From contig NZ_BNAU01000008.1 of NCBI RefSeq assembly GCF_014653945.1, positions 62,001-126,000 of the forward strand: a stretch of DNA of 64,000 nucleotides. The letters run 5' to 3'. Positions 16,482 to 24,963 of the stretch are shown piece by piece (the first letter of the stretch is position 1; the number at the start of each line of letters is the position of its first letter). Both the position numbers and the translations under genes were made by a program. Below the pieces are notes generated by a model. That model was not told the DNA's origin. It made no database searches and saw only the letters and a list, made by a program, of their open reading frames with translations. The stretch comes from Amycolatopsis deserti (GTDB lineage: Bacteria; Actinomycetota; Actinomycetes; Mycobacteriales; Pseudonocardiaceae).

Positions 16482-18590
16482 CTACGCCGGGACGGAGGCA
16501 ACGCCGGGGGCCAGGAACGGCTTGCCGGTCACCTTGGCCGACACGCCGGTCCGGTCCAGGTACGGCGTGATGCCGCCGAGCCAGAACGGCCAGCCCGCGC
16601 CGAGGATCAGGCACAGGTCGATGTCCTGCGCCTGCGCGACCACGCCCTCGTCGAGCATGATCCGGATCTCCTCGGCGATCGCGGACAGCGCCCGCTCCCG
16701 CAGCTCCTCCGCGGTCGAGGGCCGGTCACCCTGCTGCCACAGCGCCGCGACCTCCGGGTCGACCGTCGGGTTGCCCTTGTCGTCCCACTGCCACACCGCG
16801 GTTTTGCCCGACGCGACGAACTTCTTCAGGTTCTCGCTCACCGGGAAGCGCTCCGGGAACGCGGCGTGCAGCGTCTCGCCGACGTGCAGCGCGATCGCCG
16901 GGCCGACCAGCTGCATCAGCGTCAGCGGCGACATCGGCAGGCCCAGCGGCTCCAGCGCGCGGTCGGCCACGTCGAACGGCGTGCCCTCGTCGACCGCGGT
17001 CAGCACCTCGCCGAGGAAGCGCAGCAGCAGCCGGTTCACCACGAACGCCGGCGCGTCCTTCACCAGCACGCTGGACTTCTTCAGCTGCTTGCCCACCGCG
17101 AACGCCGTCGCCAGCGCCGCGTCGTCGGTCTTCTCGCCGCGCACGATCTCCAGCAGCGGCAGCACGGCGACCGGGTTGAAGAAGTGGAACCCGACGACCC
17201 GCTCCGGGTGCCGCAGCTTCGAGGCCATCTCCGACACCGACAGCGACGAGGTGTTGGTCGCCAGGATCGCCTCGGGCTTGACGTAGTTCTCCAGGTCGCC
17301 GAAGACCTGCTGCTTGACGCCCATCTCCTCGAACACGGCCTCGATCACGAAGTCCGCGTCGGCGAAGGCGGCCTTGTCCAGCGAGCCGCTCACCAGCGCC
17401 TTGAGCCGGTTGGCCTCGTCCGGCGAGATCCGCTTCTTGCCGAGCAGCTTGTCGATCTCTCCGTGCACATAGGACACGCCCTTGTCGATGCGCGCCTGGT
17501 CCACGTCGGTCAGCACGACCGGCACCTTCAGGCGCCGCACGAACAGCAGCGCCAGCTGGCTCGCCATCAGGCCCGCGCCGACCACGCCGACCTTGGTCAC
17601 CTTGCGCGCCAGCGACTTCTCCGGCGCGCCGGCCGGCCGCTTGGCCCGCTTGTTGACCAGGTTGAACGAGTACAGCCCGGCGCGCAGCGTGTCGTCCATC
17701 AGCAGCTGCGCCAGCGCCTGCGTCTCGGCCGCGTAGCCTGCGTCGAGGTCGTTCGCGCGGGCGAGTTCGAGCAGCTCGACGGCCTTGGTCGCGCCCGGCG
17801 ACGCGCCCTTGGTCTTGCCGTCCACGACGGCCTTCGCGCGGGCGATCGCGGCGTCCCAGCCGGCGCCGCGGTCGATCTCCTTGCGCTGCGGGGTGATCTC
17901 GCCGTTGACTACTTTGGACAGCCACAGCAGCGACTGCTCCAGGAAGTCCGCGCTGCCCAGCAGCTCGTCCACGATGCCCAGCTCGGCGGCCTGCTTCGGC
18001 TTGAGCATCTTGTTCTGGTTCAGCGCGTTCTCGATGATCACGGTGACCGCGGCGTCCGGCCCGATCAGGTTCGGCAGCAGCTGCGTGCCGCCCCAGCCCG
18101 GGAACAGGCCGAGGAACACCTCGGGGAAGGAGATCGCGGCCGCCGACTCCGACAGCGTGCGGTAGTGGCAGGACAGGGCCAGTTCCAGCCCGCCGCCCAT
18201 GACCGCGCCGTTGACGAACGCGAAGGTCGGGATGGCCGAGTCGGTCAGGCGGCGGAACACCGCGTGACCGGTCTCGGCGATCTCGTGCGCCAGGTTCGGG
18301 TCGCTGATCGCCTCGACGCCGGACAGGTCGGCGCCGACGGCGAAGATGAACGGCTTGCCGGTGACCGCGATGGCGGCCGGGTCCGCGGCGAACGCCTCGT
18401 CCAGCGCGGCGTTCAGGCTCACCAGGCCCTGCGGGCCGAAGGTGGACGGGCGGGTGTGGTCGTGCCCGTTGTCCAGGGTGATCAGTGCGACCTGCTTGTC
18501 CAGGCCGGGGACCCGGATCAGGCGCGTGGTCGCCCGGGTGACGACCTCGTCCGGGAAGGCGGCCTTGGCCTGCTCAACCGTGAACGTCAC
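16482..18590 (-). CDS. fadB: FadB-type fatty acid oxidation protein: enoyl-CoA hydratase / 3-hydroxyacyl-CoA dehydrogenase
   Basis: 702-residue bifunctional beta-oxidation enzyme. The N-terminal crotonase domain has FAVGADLSG, FVNGAVMGGGLELALSCHYR and PEVFLGLFPGWGGTQLLP with both catalytic glutamates; a linker leads to the NAD-binding domain (VGVVGAGLMASQLALL) and the C-terminal dehydrogenase domains (ATNTSSLSVSEMA, VVGFHFFNPVAVLPLLEIV with the catalytic His, KDAPAFVVNRLL). It partners the thiolase encoded just upstream, with GTGA overlap at 18587-18590, to form the trifunctional complex. The Rossmann loop reads GAGLMA rather than GxGxMG, a mild change. Confidence 0.95.
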   Translation of the reverse strand: MTFTVEQAKAAFPDEVVTRATTRLIRVPGLDKQVALITLDNGHDHTRPSTFGPQGLVSLNAALDEAFAADPAAIAVTGKPFIFAVGADLSGVEAISDPNLAHEIAETGHAVFRRLTDSAIPTFAFVNGAVMGGGLELALSCHYRTLSESAAAISFPEVFLGLFPGWGGTQLLPNLIGPDAAVTVIIENALNQNKMLKPKQAAELGIVDELLGSADFLEQSLLWLSKVVNGEITPQRKEIDRGAGWDAAIARAKAVVDGKTKGASPGATKAVELLELARANDLDAGYAAETQALAQLLMDDTLRAGLYSFNLVNKRAKRPAGAPEKSLARKVTKVGVVGAGLMASQLALLFVRRLKVPVVLTDVDQARIDKGVSYVHGEIDKLLGKKRISPDEANRLKALVSGSLDKAAFADADFVIEAVFEEMGVKQQVFGDLENYVKPEAILATNTSSLSVSEMASKLRHPERVVGFHFFNPVAVLPLLEIVRGEKTDDAALATAFAVGKQLKKSSVLVKDAPAFVVNRLLLRFLGEVLTAVDEGTPFDVADRALEPLGLPMSPLTLMQLVGPAIALHVGETLHAAFPERFPVSENLKKFVASGKTAVWQWDDKGNPTVDPEVAALWQQGDRPSTAEELRERALSAIAEEIRIMLDEGVVAQAQDIDLCLILGAGWPFWLGGITPYLDRTGVSAKVTGKPFLAPGVASVPA

Positions 18591-19813
18591 TTGTCACTCC
18601 CGTCGTAGGCAGGGTTCTCCCAGATCACGGTGCCGCCCATGCCGAGGCCGATGCACATCGTGGTGATGCCGTAGCGGACCTCGGGGTGCTCGGCGAACTG
18701 GCGGGACAGCTGGGTCATCAGCCGCACGCCGGAGGAGGCCAGCGGGTGGCCGCAGGCGATCGCGCCGCCCCACGGGTTGACGCGCGGGTCGGTCTGGTCG
18801 ATGCCGAAGTGGTCGAGGAAGGCCAGCACCTGCACGGCGAAGGCCTCGTTGATCTCGAAGAGCCCGATGTCCGAGATGGACAGTCCGGTGCGCTTGAGCA
18901 GCTTCTCGGTGGCCGGGACCGGCCCGACGCCCATGACCTCGGGGTCGACACCGGCGAAGGAGTAGCCGATCATCCGCATCGCGACGGGCAGGCCCAGCTC
19001 GCGGGCGGTTTCCTCGTCGGCGAGGATGGCGCCGGTCGCGCCGTCGTTGAGGCCCGCGGCGTTGCCCGCGGTGACCCGGCCGTGCGGGCGGAACGGGGTC
19101 TTGAGGTTCGCCAGCGTCTCGACGGTGGTGCCCGGGCGGGGCGGCTCGTCCTCGGTGGCCAGCCCCCAGCCCAGCTCGGAGCGGATCGCGACCGGGACCA
19201 GCTCGGGGCCGATCTTGCCGGCCTTGACGGCGTCGGCGTAGCGCTCCTGGCTCTGCGCGGCGTACTCGTCGGCGCGGCGCTTGGTGATGGCCGGGAAGCG
19301 GTCGTGCAGGTTCTCCGCCGTCTGGCCCATGACCAGCGCGGACGGGTCGACGAGCTTGTCCGCGACGATGCGCGGGTTGGGGTCGACGCCCTCGCCCATC
19401 GGGTGGCGGCCCATGTGCTCGACACCGCCCGCGATGGCGATGTCGTAGGCGCCGAAGCCGATCCCGCCCGCGACGGTGGTGACGGCGGTCATGGCGCCGG
19501 CGCACATGCGGTCGATCGCGTAGCCCGGGACCGAGCGCGGCAGGCCGGCCAGGAGGGCGGCCGTGCGGCCGATCGTGAGGCCCTGGTCGCCGGTCTGGGT
19601 CGTGGCGGCGATGGCGACGTCGTCCACCCGCTCCGGCGGCAGCTCCGGATGCCGGCGCAGCAGTTCGCGGATGACCTTGACGACGAGGTCGTCGGCCCTG
19701 GTGTTGGCGTAGATGCCCTTGTCACCCGCCTTGCCGAACGGGGTGCGGACCCCCTCGACGAAGGCCACGGTGCGCACCGCCCGCGCGGTCGGCGCAAGGG
19801 GGGTTGCGGCCAC
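18587..19813 (-). CDS. fadA: Acetyl-CoA acyltransferase (thiolase)
   Basis: 408-residue thiolase that releases acetyl-CoA in the last beta-oxidation step. Active-site residues are present: nucleophilic Cys in AIDRMCAGAMTAV, the NEAFAV motif, His in GGAIACGHPLASSG, and the second Cys in TTMCIGLGMGG. First gene of the fadAB operon. Two TTACCCG-type palindromes lie 35-89 bases upstream of its start, implying control by a TetR-like or similar regulator that senses acyl-CoA; no candidate regulator is next to it in this window. Confidence 0.95.
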   Translation of the reverse strand: MAATPLAPTARAVRTVAFVEGVRTPFGKAGDKGIYANTRADDLVVKVIRELLRRHPELPPERVDDVAIAATTQTGDQGLTIGRTAALLAGLPRSVPGYAIDRMCAGAMTAVTTVAGGIGFGAYDIAIAGGVEHMGRHPMGEGVDPNPRIVADKLVDPSALVMGQTAENLHDRFPAITKRRADEYAAQSQERYADAVKAGKIGPELVPVAIRSELGWGLATEDEPPRPGTTVETLANLKTPFRPHGRVTAGNAAGLNDGATGAILADEETARELGLPVAMRMIGYSFAGVDPEVMGVGPVPATEKLLKRTGLSISDIGLFEINEAFAVQVLAFLDHFGIDQTDPRVNPWGGAIACGHPLASSGVRLMTQLSRQFAEHPEVRYGITTMCIGLGMGGTVIWENPAYDGSDK

Positions 19814-19847
19814 GATGTGCTCCCTCTGTCAGTACTGGGACCGCCGG

Positions 19848-19902
19848 TTACCCGGCGGTAATGACGCCACTCTAACCCTGGTTACCCGCGGGTAACCAGG
19901 GT
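19848..19902. promoter_or_regulatory. Twin palindromic operators before fadA
   Basis: A perfect 28-bp palindrome (19875-19902; half site ACCCTGGTTACCCG followed by its reverse complement) has the core TTACCCG-CGGGTAA. A second core, TTACCCGGCGGTAA (19848-19861), matches 12 of 14 positions with its centre 34 bp away. Both lie between the fadA start and the upstream region. The symmetry and size suit a TetR-family dimer pair; the binder is not identified. Confidence 0.75.
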
Positions 19903-19958
19903 GGTGGGAGAGACCACCTTTTCGAGCGGCGCGCCAGCGCCGCGCAGTGAACCAAAGC

Positions 19959-20117
19959 GGAGCTGGGTGGTCATCCCGTCGCCTGACACCGGAACGATCA
20001 CCTTGAGCCAGGGCCGCAACCCAGGCCGCCAACCGCAGGCCGACCATGCCAACCTTGCGGCCCTGGCTCAAGGTGATATGCACAAACCGGAAGGCGACGG
20101 GATGACCACCCAGCTCC
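19959..20117. repeat. 159-nt hairpin with 26- and 23-bp perfect stems
   Basis: Outer arms 19959-19984 and 20092-20117 pair over 26 bases without a mismatch (ends GGAGCTGGG...TCGCCT). After an internal loop of 12/14 bases, inner arms 19997-20019 and 20055-20077 pair over 23 bases (begins ATCACCTTGAGCC). The apical loop is 35 bases. Such length exceeds any ordinary terminator. Confidence 0.85.
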
Positions 20118-20160
20118 CACCCACCCGAGGCGAGACGAGGGGCTTTTCTGTCATCCCGGA

Positions 20161-20248
20161 GCCTGCCCGTCCGGCGAGGACATCTTTTGATCTTTAAAGC
20201 TGCGCCTTGGGCAGGCGGGGAGTCCGCCCTGCGGGCGGGTTCAAAAGA
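20161..20248. repeat. Cluster of short inverted repeats
   Basis: GCCTGCCC / GGGCAGGC (20161-20168, 20209-20216), TCTTTTGA / TCAAAAGA (20183-20190, 20241-20248) and CCGCCC-TGC-GGGCGG (20224-20238) overlap or nest. The arms of the first two cross, so they cannot all form at once; alternative folds are possible. Confidence 0.5.
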
Positions 20249-20278
20249 GCGCCTCACGGCGCCGAACGGTCACCTTGC

Positions 20279-20406
20279 GACCACCCCCGCCCCCGATGCC
20301 TGATTGTGTTTCAGTCGCCGAGCAGCCGTGTCAAGGCGGGAAAGAGTACCTTGACACGCCTGATCGGCGACCAAAAGCAGGCTGTGGATCGGGGGCGGGG
20401 GAGGTC
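20279..20406. repeat. 128-nt multi-stem hairpin
   Basis: Nested arms pair in order: CCCCCGCCCCCGAT / ATCGGGGGCGGGGG (20284-20297, 20388-20401), GCCTG / CAGGC (20298-20302, 20378-20382), GTCGCCGA / TCGGCGAC (20314-20321, 20364-20371) and GTGTCAAGG / CCTTGACAC (20328-20336, 20349-20357), with a 12-base loop. The consistent nesting of four stems argues for a real structure. Confidence 0.75.
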
Positions 20407-20683
20407 TGGTTGGGGTAGTCGGTCCGCTTGCGCCGCCGGCTTGCGTTTTGTGATGTGAGTTCACGCGCGCAGGGCCCACCCGCCGCCGCAATGGCGCTCA
20501 TCCGCCGCGAGCGGCGCCGAACTCAGCATCCCGCGCGGCGACCCCGGCACTTGCGCGCCTGCGGGCGGCGCAGCCGGCGGCGGTCTGCCCGCTGCTACGG
20601 CCGTCCGTGGCGGCTACTGCCGCGTGCCTGCGGCTACCGCTCCCTGGAGCTCACTGCGGCCGCCTACCCGCCGACGTGCCGCC

Positions 20684-21934
20684 TCAGGCCGTTGCCTGCA
20701 GTGCCTCCACCAGCACCGGTGCCGTCAGCTCCACCTGCCACGGCCGCGCGCCTCCCGCGGTGAGTGCTGCCGCCACGGCCTCGAGACTGCGATCCTCCGG
20801 CGGCCGCCAGCAAGTGCGGCGCAACAGATCCGGCAGCAGCAGGTTCTCCACTGGCAGCTGGTGGTGCTCGGCGATCTTCGCCAACCCGGCACGGGCCGCG
20901 GCCAAGCGTGCCGCCGCGTCGGGGTCCTTGTCCGCCCACCGGTTCGCCGGGGGTGGGCCGTCGTTGGGCTGCGCCGGGTTGGGCAGCTGGTCCCGCGGCA
21001 GCTGACGGGCAGCCTGCAGGTGCCGGAACCAGTTCCCCGTGTACCGCCGCTGCACGCGGCCCCCGAACACCGGCAGCGCCTGCAGCTCGGCGACCGTCTT
21101 CGGGTCGGCCAGCACCGCGTTCACGATCGCGCTGTCCGGCAGCACGCGGCTGGGTGCGCGGTCGCGCTTGCGGGCCAGCTCGTCGCGGGCCTCCCACAAC
21201 GCTCGCACCGCCGCGAGGCCCCGCGCGGTTCGCACCTTGTGGATCCCGCTCGTGCGCCGCCACGGCTCGCTCCGCGGTGGCGGCTGGGGTGCGGTCCGCA
21301 CGGCCTCGAACTCCTGGCGCGCCCAGTCCAGCTTGCCCTGGGCGTCCAGCTCCGCCTCGAGCTTCTCGCGCAGCGGGATCAACAGCTCGACGTCCAGCGC
21401 CGCGTAGTTGAGCCAGTCCACCGGCAGCGGCCGCTTCGACCAGTCCGCCGCGCTGTGGCCCTTCTCGAGGTGGTAGCCGAGCAGGCGCTCGACCAGCGTG
21501 CCCAGCGCCACGCGCTCGTAGCCGGCCAGCCGACCGGCCAGCTCGGTGTCGAACAGGCTCCCGGGCACCAGGTCCAGCTCGGCCAGGCACGGCAGGTCCT
21601 GCGAGGCGGCGTGCAGCACCCACTCCTGGCCGTTCAGCACGTCCTGCAACGGCCCCAGCCTGCCCGCGAGGGCGATCGGGTCCACCAGGACCGTCCCGGA
21701 GCCCTCGCGGCGCAACTGCACCAGGTAGGCCTTGGGCCAGTAGCGGTAGCCGGACGCGCGCTCGGTGTCCACCGCGATCGCACCCGTGCCCGCCGCGAGC
21801 CGTGCGCAGGCGCGCGCCAGCCCCGGCTCGTCCGCCACCACGTCCGGCGTCCCGTCGGCCGGCTCCTTGAGCGTGACCGGGTCGGCCGGTTCGCTGGTAT
21901 CAGGCACTTGATCTGCGGTTTCCACGTCGGTCAA
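20684..21934 (-). CDS. rnd: Ribonuclease D-like 3'-5' exonuclease with HRDC domain
   Basis: 416-residue nuclease. The DnaQ-like exonuclease domain carries the acidic motifs: Exo I AIAVDTERASGYRYWPKAYL, Exo II ASQDLPCLAELDL, Exo III YAALDVELLIPL. A C-terminal HRDC domain follows from about residue 230 (ARGLAAVRALWEARDELARK, then RVLPDSAIVNAV), which binds nucleic acid. Expected role is 3' trimming of structured RNA. It corresponds by position to M. tuberculosis Rv2681, beside dxs1; here accessory genes separate it from dxs. A hairpin at 21942-21973 lies just upstream of its start. Confidence 0.93.
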   Translation of the reverse strand: MTDVETADQVPDTSEPADPVTLKEPADGTPDVVADEPGLARACARLAAGTGAIAVDTERASGYRYWPKAYLVQLRREGSGTVLVDPIALAGRLGPLQDVLNGQEWVLHAASQDLPCLAELDLVPGSLFDTELAGRLAGYERVALGTLVERLLGYHLEKGHSAADWSKRPLPVDWLNYAALDVELLIPLREKLEAELDAQGKLDWARQEFEAVRTAPQPPPRSEPWRRTSGIHKVRTARGLAAVRALWEARDELARKRDRAPSRVLPDSAIVNAVLADPKTVAELQALPVFGGRVQRRYTGNWFRHLQAARQLPRDQLPNPAQPNDGPPPANRWADKDPDAAARLAAARAGLAKIAEHHQLPVENLLLPDLLRRTCWRPPEDRSLEAVAAALTAGGARPWQVELTAPVLVEALQATA

Positions 21935-21941
21935 CCCTACG

Positions 21942-21973
21942 GGACGGGCGCACCGTCACCGGTACGCCCGTCC
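21942..21973 (-). terminator. Hairpin between NarL-type regulator and RNase D
   Basis: Inverted repeat GGACGGGCG / CGCCCGTCC (9 bp) with a 14-base loop, 28 bases downstream of the regulator stop on the minus strand and just ahead of the RNase D start. Likely terminator of the regulator gene. Confidence 0.65.
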
Positions 21974-22000
21974 GTTGGGGTCGTGCGATTCGGCAGGGGA

Positions 22001-22717
22001 TCAGCGGATGACGCCGGCTCGCATCGCGAGCGCCACCATCTGCGCCCGGTCGCCGGTGCCGAGCTTGCGCCCGATCCGGGACAGGTGCGACTTGACGGTG
22101 AGCGCCGAGAGGCTGAGCTCCTCGCCGATCTCCTTGTTGGACTGGCCGTCGGCGACCAGCTGCAGCACCTCGACCTCGCGCGCGGACAGCTCCCGCGGCG
22201 TGTTGTCGGTGCCCGGCACCCGCGTGCCGGTCGCCAGGACCGGGGCCACGCTCGGGTCCGCGTACACCCCGCCGTCCAGCACCCGGCGCACCCCGTCGGT
22301 CACCACCATGGGCGAGGCCGACTTCAGCAGGTACGCCTGGGCACCGGCCTGGAAGGCCGAGCGCACGGCATACGGGTCGTCGGACGAGGCGAGCACCACG
22401 ATCCGGGGCCAGCCCTGGCTACGGAGCTCCGTGACCAGGTCGATCCCGCTCCCGTCCGGCAGCCCGAGGTCGAGGATGGCCAGGTCGCACGGACCCGTCG
22501 CGGTCGCCCGCGCCCTCGCCTCGGCTACCGAGGCAGCTTCGTGTACGGTGCCCGCACCCATCTGTGCGAGTCGTGCGGCAATCGCCTCCCTCAGGAGCGG
22601 GTGGTCGTCGACCACCAGCACCGAAAACAGCTCTTCCCGCGGGTGCGGGACCATGCTCGCCGGCAAAGCACCGGCTGGCGTGGATCTGACGGCCTGCGAC
22701 AAGCCGACGGCAGCCAC
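22001..22717 (-). CDS. NarL/LuxR-type response regulator
   Basis: 238-residue regulator. The receiver has the acidic pocket VLVVDDHPLLREAI, phospho-acceptor Asp in LAILDLGLPDGSG, and Lys in YLLKSASP; the C-terminal LuxR helix-turn-helix is LSAREVEVLQLVADGQSNKE followed by SALTVKSHLSRIGRKLG. GTG 22717 is chosen because GGGAGG (22725-22730) precedes it by seven bases. No sensor kinase is adjacent, so it is an orphan. It has a long, relatively AT-rich upstream region. The position beside RNase D and the haem genes is shared with related actinomycetes, to my knowledge. Confidence 0.9.
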   Translation of the reverse strand: MAAVGLSQAVRSTPAGALPASMVPHPREELFSVLVVDDHPLLREAIAARLAQMGAGTVHEAASVAEARARATATGPCDLAILDLGLPDGSGIDLVTELRSQGWPRIVVLASSDDPYAVRSAFQAGAQAYLLKSASPMVVTDGVRRVLDGGVYADPSVAPVLATGTRVPGTDNTPRELSAREVEVLQLVADGQSNKEIGEELSLSALTVKSHLSRIGRKLGTGDRAQMVALAMRAGVIR

Positions 22718-23232
22718 GTCACTACCTCCCTGGAGTCGGTCGTGCCCCCCGACCGGCACCGGGTACTTTCGGCCGATCAGCCGCGCCAGCTCTAGACCGA
22801 AAGTGGTATCGTCGAAGAGGCACTCTAGCCGCCGATCGCCCTCCGCGGGGGGATCGAACGGGTATCTATCTCGATCGGGTAGTTACTAGCTGGCATCCCT
22901 GTAGCACGTTCGGAGTAATACACAGGACGTGGCTAACGCATCGCGGAGCGCCAGCGATAAGCCCTTCTCGGGGACAGAGCGCTGCGCGTGCATACGGGCC
23001 GTGCATCTGCTCACGCGCGGTGCCGCCCGGCGTTGACCGATCGGGGGAGCGCTGTCATCGGATCGACGTAACCGGTCACTTCGCGCAGCGTAAGCGGCCT
23101 GTACCGCACCCGGGAGGGTGCCCCACGGCGGAATTCAGGGTGGCCGGCGACCGCCCGACCGAACTCTAGCGCTGTCGCCCGCGAGCCTCTGAGTGAGGTC
23201 TGCGTCACATCCGGCGCGCCGGAGTACCGGTG
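22718..23232. other. Non-coding gap upstream of response regulator
   Basis: No gene recognised with confidence. 22800-22930 is AT-richer than its surroundings and is the likely promoter region of the regulator. A 65-codon minus-strand frame (23011-23208) has no family signature and I do not call it. Confidence 0.5.
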
Positions 23233-23787
23233 TCAGCCGCTCTGGCGGTGGCCGAACAGCGAAACGCCGACCGGCGGCAGGCCGGCCACGCTCGACATCA
23301 GCTGGCAGAACGCCTCGCCGTGCGGGCGCAGCTGCTGGTCGGCCGGCGTCCAGGACGCCCGCAGCTCCAGGTCGTCGGTGCGGGGCGGGCCGCTGATGTC
23401 GCCGAAGCGGGCCGACGAGGTCTCGGTGACCGTGCCGCCCAGCGCGGTGAACGCCGCCCCGGACTGCTCCAGTGCGTCGGTGAGCCACGACCAGCCGACC
23501 GCCGGCAGGAACGGGTCGCTGGCCAGTTCCCGGTCGATCTCCGCGCGCACGTAGACGACCACCCGCAGCACCCCGTTCCAGGCCTCCTGGCCCTCCGGAT
23601 CGTGCAGCAGCACCAGCCGGCCGGTGGCCGTCACGTCCGCGGGACCCGTCGCGTCGCAGCTGAGCGCGTAGGACCAGGGCGCCAGGCGCTGCGGCGCGCG
23701 CATGGGTTCGAGGGTCATCTCCGGCCGGGGCCGGATCGCTTGCAACGCCGCGACAGCTTCACGGAACATCTCGGGCGCATGAGTCAT
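23233..23787 (-). CDS. DUF3000 family protein
   Basis: 184-residue actinobacterial protein of unknown function. Typical segments are [53 protein letters not shown] and [17 protein letters not shown], the last resembling a substrate-pocket Trp/Ser cluster. No signal peptide or membrane segment. In M. tuberculosis the corresponding gene, Rv2680, also stands between RNase D and hemE, and here it is divergent from hemE with a 96-base intergenic gap. The conserved neighbourhood hints at a link with haem or RNA metabolism but proves nothing. GTG 23796 is an alternative start. Confidence 0.88.
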   Translation of the reverse strand: MTHAPEMFREAVAALQAIRPRPEMTLEPMRAPQRLAPWSYALSCDATGPADVTATGRLVLLHDPEGQEAWNGVLRVVVYVRAEIDRELASDPFLPAVGWSWLTDALEQSGAAFTALGGTVTETSSARFGDISGPPRTDDLELRASWTPADQQLRPHGEAFCQLMSSVAGLPPVGVSLFGHRQSG

Positions 23788-23883
23788 CGCGGTCACAGCC
23801 CGACTGTAGGACGGGGAGCGGGTGCCGGGCGGCAGACGCGCCGAGGGAAGGCGCCGCCGGGCCGCGTGGCACCATGGTTGACG

Positions 23884-24963
23884 ATGTCCACTCCTGCGCA
23901 GTCGCGGCCACGCACGGCCCACCGGGACCTCACCGGGTCCCCCTTCCTCGCGGCCGCCCGCGGCCACCGTCCCGCGCGGCTGCCCGTCTGGTTCATGCGC
24001 CAGGCCGGCCGCTCGCTGCCCGAGTACCGCGCGCTGCGCGAGGGCGTGCCGATGCTCAAGGCGTGCTTCGACCCGGAGATGATCGCCGAGATCACGCTCC
24101 AGCCGGTCCGCCGCCTCGGCGTGGACGCCGCGGTCTTCTACAGCGACATCGTGGTCCCGCTGGTCGCCGCGGGCATCGACGTCGACATCGTGCCCGGCAC
24201 CGGTCCGGTGGTCGCCGAGCCGGTGCGCGACGCCGCGGCGGTCCGCCGTCTGCCCGCGCTGGACCCGGAGCGGCTCGAGCCGGTGCTGGACGGCGCCCGG
24301 CTGCTGGTCGAGCGGCTGGGGCAGACCCCGCTGATCGGGTTCGCCGGCGCGCCGTTCACGCTCGCCTCCTACCTCATCGAGGGCGGCCCCAGCCGCAGCT
24401 TCGAGCGCACCAAGGCCCTCATGCGCTCCGAGCCGGAGGTGTGGCACGACCTGGCCGGACGGCTCGCCGACATCGCGGTGACCTTCCTGCGCGGCCAGAT
24501 CGAGGCCGGCGCCGACGTCGTGCAGCTGTTCGACTCCTGGGCCGGCGCGCTGACGCTGCGCGAGTACCGCGAGTTCGTGCTGCCGCACTCGGCGCGCGTG
24601 CTCGGCGCGGTCGCGGACCTGGACGTGCCGCGGATCCACTTCGGTGTCGGCACCGGCGAGCTCCTGACCGCCATGCGCGAGGCCGGGGCCGACGTGGTCG
24701 GCGTCGACTGGCGCGTCCCGCTGGACGAGGCCGTGCGGCGGCTGACCGCGCACGGCGAGCCGGTGCCGGTGGTACAGGGCAACCTGGACCCGGCGCTGCT
24801 GCAGGCGTCCTGGCCGGTGATCGAGTCCGAGGTGCGGCGCATCGCCGCCGAGGGCCGCGCCGCCGCCGCGCACATCTTCAACCTCGGCCACGGCGTGCCG
24901 CCCGGCACCGATCCCGACGTGCTGGCCCGCGTCGTCGAGCTCGTCCACAGCCTGGAGGGCTGA
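23884..24963 (+). CDS. hemE: Uroporphyrinogen decarboxylase
   Basis: Decarboxylates the four acetate side chains of uroporphyrinogen III to give coproporphyrinogen III. 359 residues, full length. Signature motifs are present: [20 protein letters not shown] with substrate-binding arginines, [18 protein letters not shown] with the catalytic Asp region, [46 protein letters not shown], and NLDPALL with [19 protein letters not shown] 23884 is the natural start. hemG overlaps its stop by one base (TGATG), so the two are translationally coupled. Confidence 0.97.
   Translation: MSTPAQSRPRTAHRDLTGSPFLAAARGHRPARLPVWFMRQAGRSLPEYRALREGVPMLKACFDPEMIAEITLQPVRRLGVDAAVFYSDIVVPLVAAGIDVDIVPGTGPVVAEPVRDAAAVRRLPALDPERLEPVLDGARLLVERLGQTPLIGFAGAPFTLASYLIEGGPSRSFERTKALMRSEPEVWHDLAGRLADIAVTFLRGQIEAGADVVQLFDSWAGALTLREYREFVLPHSARVLGAVADLDVPRIHFGVGTGELLTAMREAGADVVGVDWRVPLDEAVRRLTAHGEPVPVVQGNLDPALLQASWPVIESEVRRIAAEGRAAAAHIFNLGHGVPPGTDPDVLARVVELVHSLEG

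Larger units (their letters stand above)
19903..20683. other. Gene-free, strongly structured intergenic region
   Basis: No coding gene recognised in nearly 800 bases. The region contains two very long imperfect hairpins (19959-20117 and 20279-20406) and smaller dyads between them. The outer part 20407-20683, up to the RNase D stop, is very GC-rich without recognisable features. The whole could be a mobile repeat family, a structured RNA or a processing/termination region; the sequence does not decide. Confidence 0.6.

Noticed and set aside
19848-20406. CRISPR-like array among the repeats
   Set aside because: The repeats are inverted arms of hairpins and operators, not regularly spaced direct repeats, and no cas genes are present.
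23011-23208. 65-codon minus-strand frame upstream of the NarL-type regulator
   Set aside because: No recognisable motif and no convincing ribosome site; kept only as a note in the gap.
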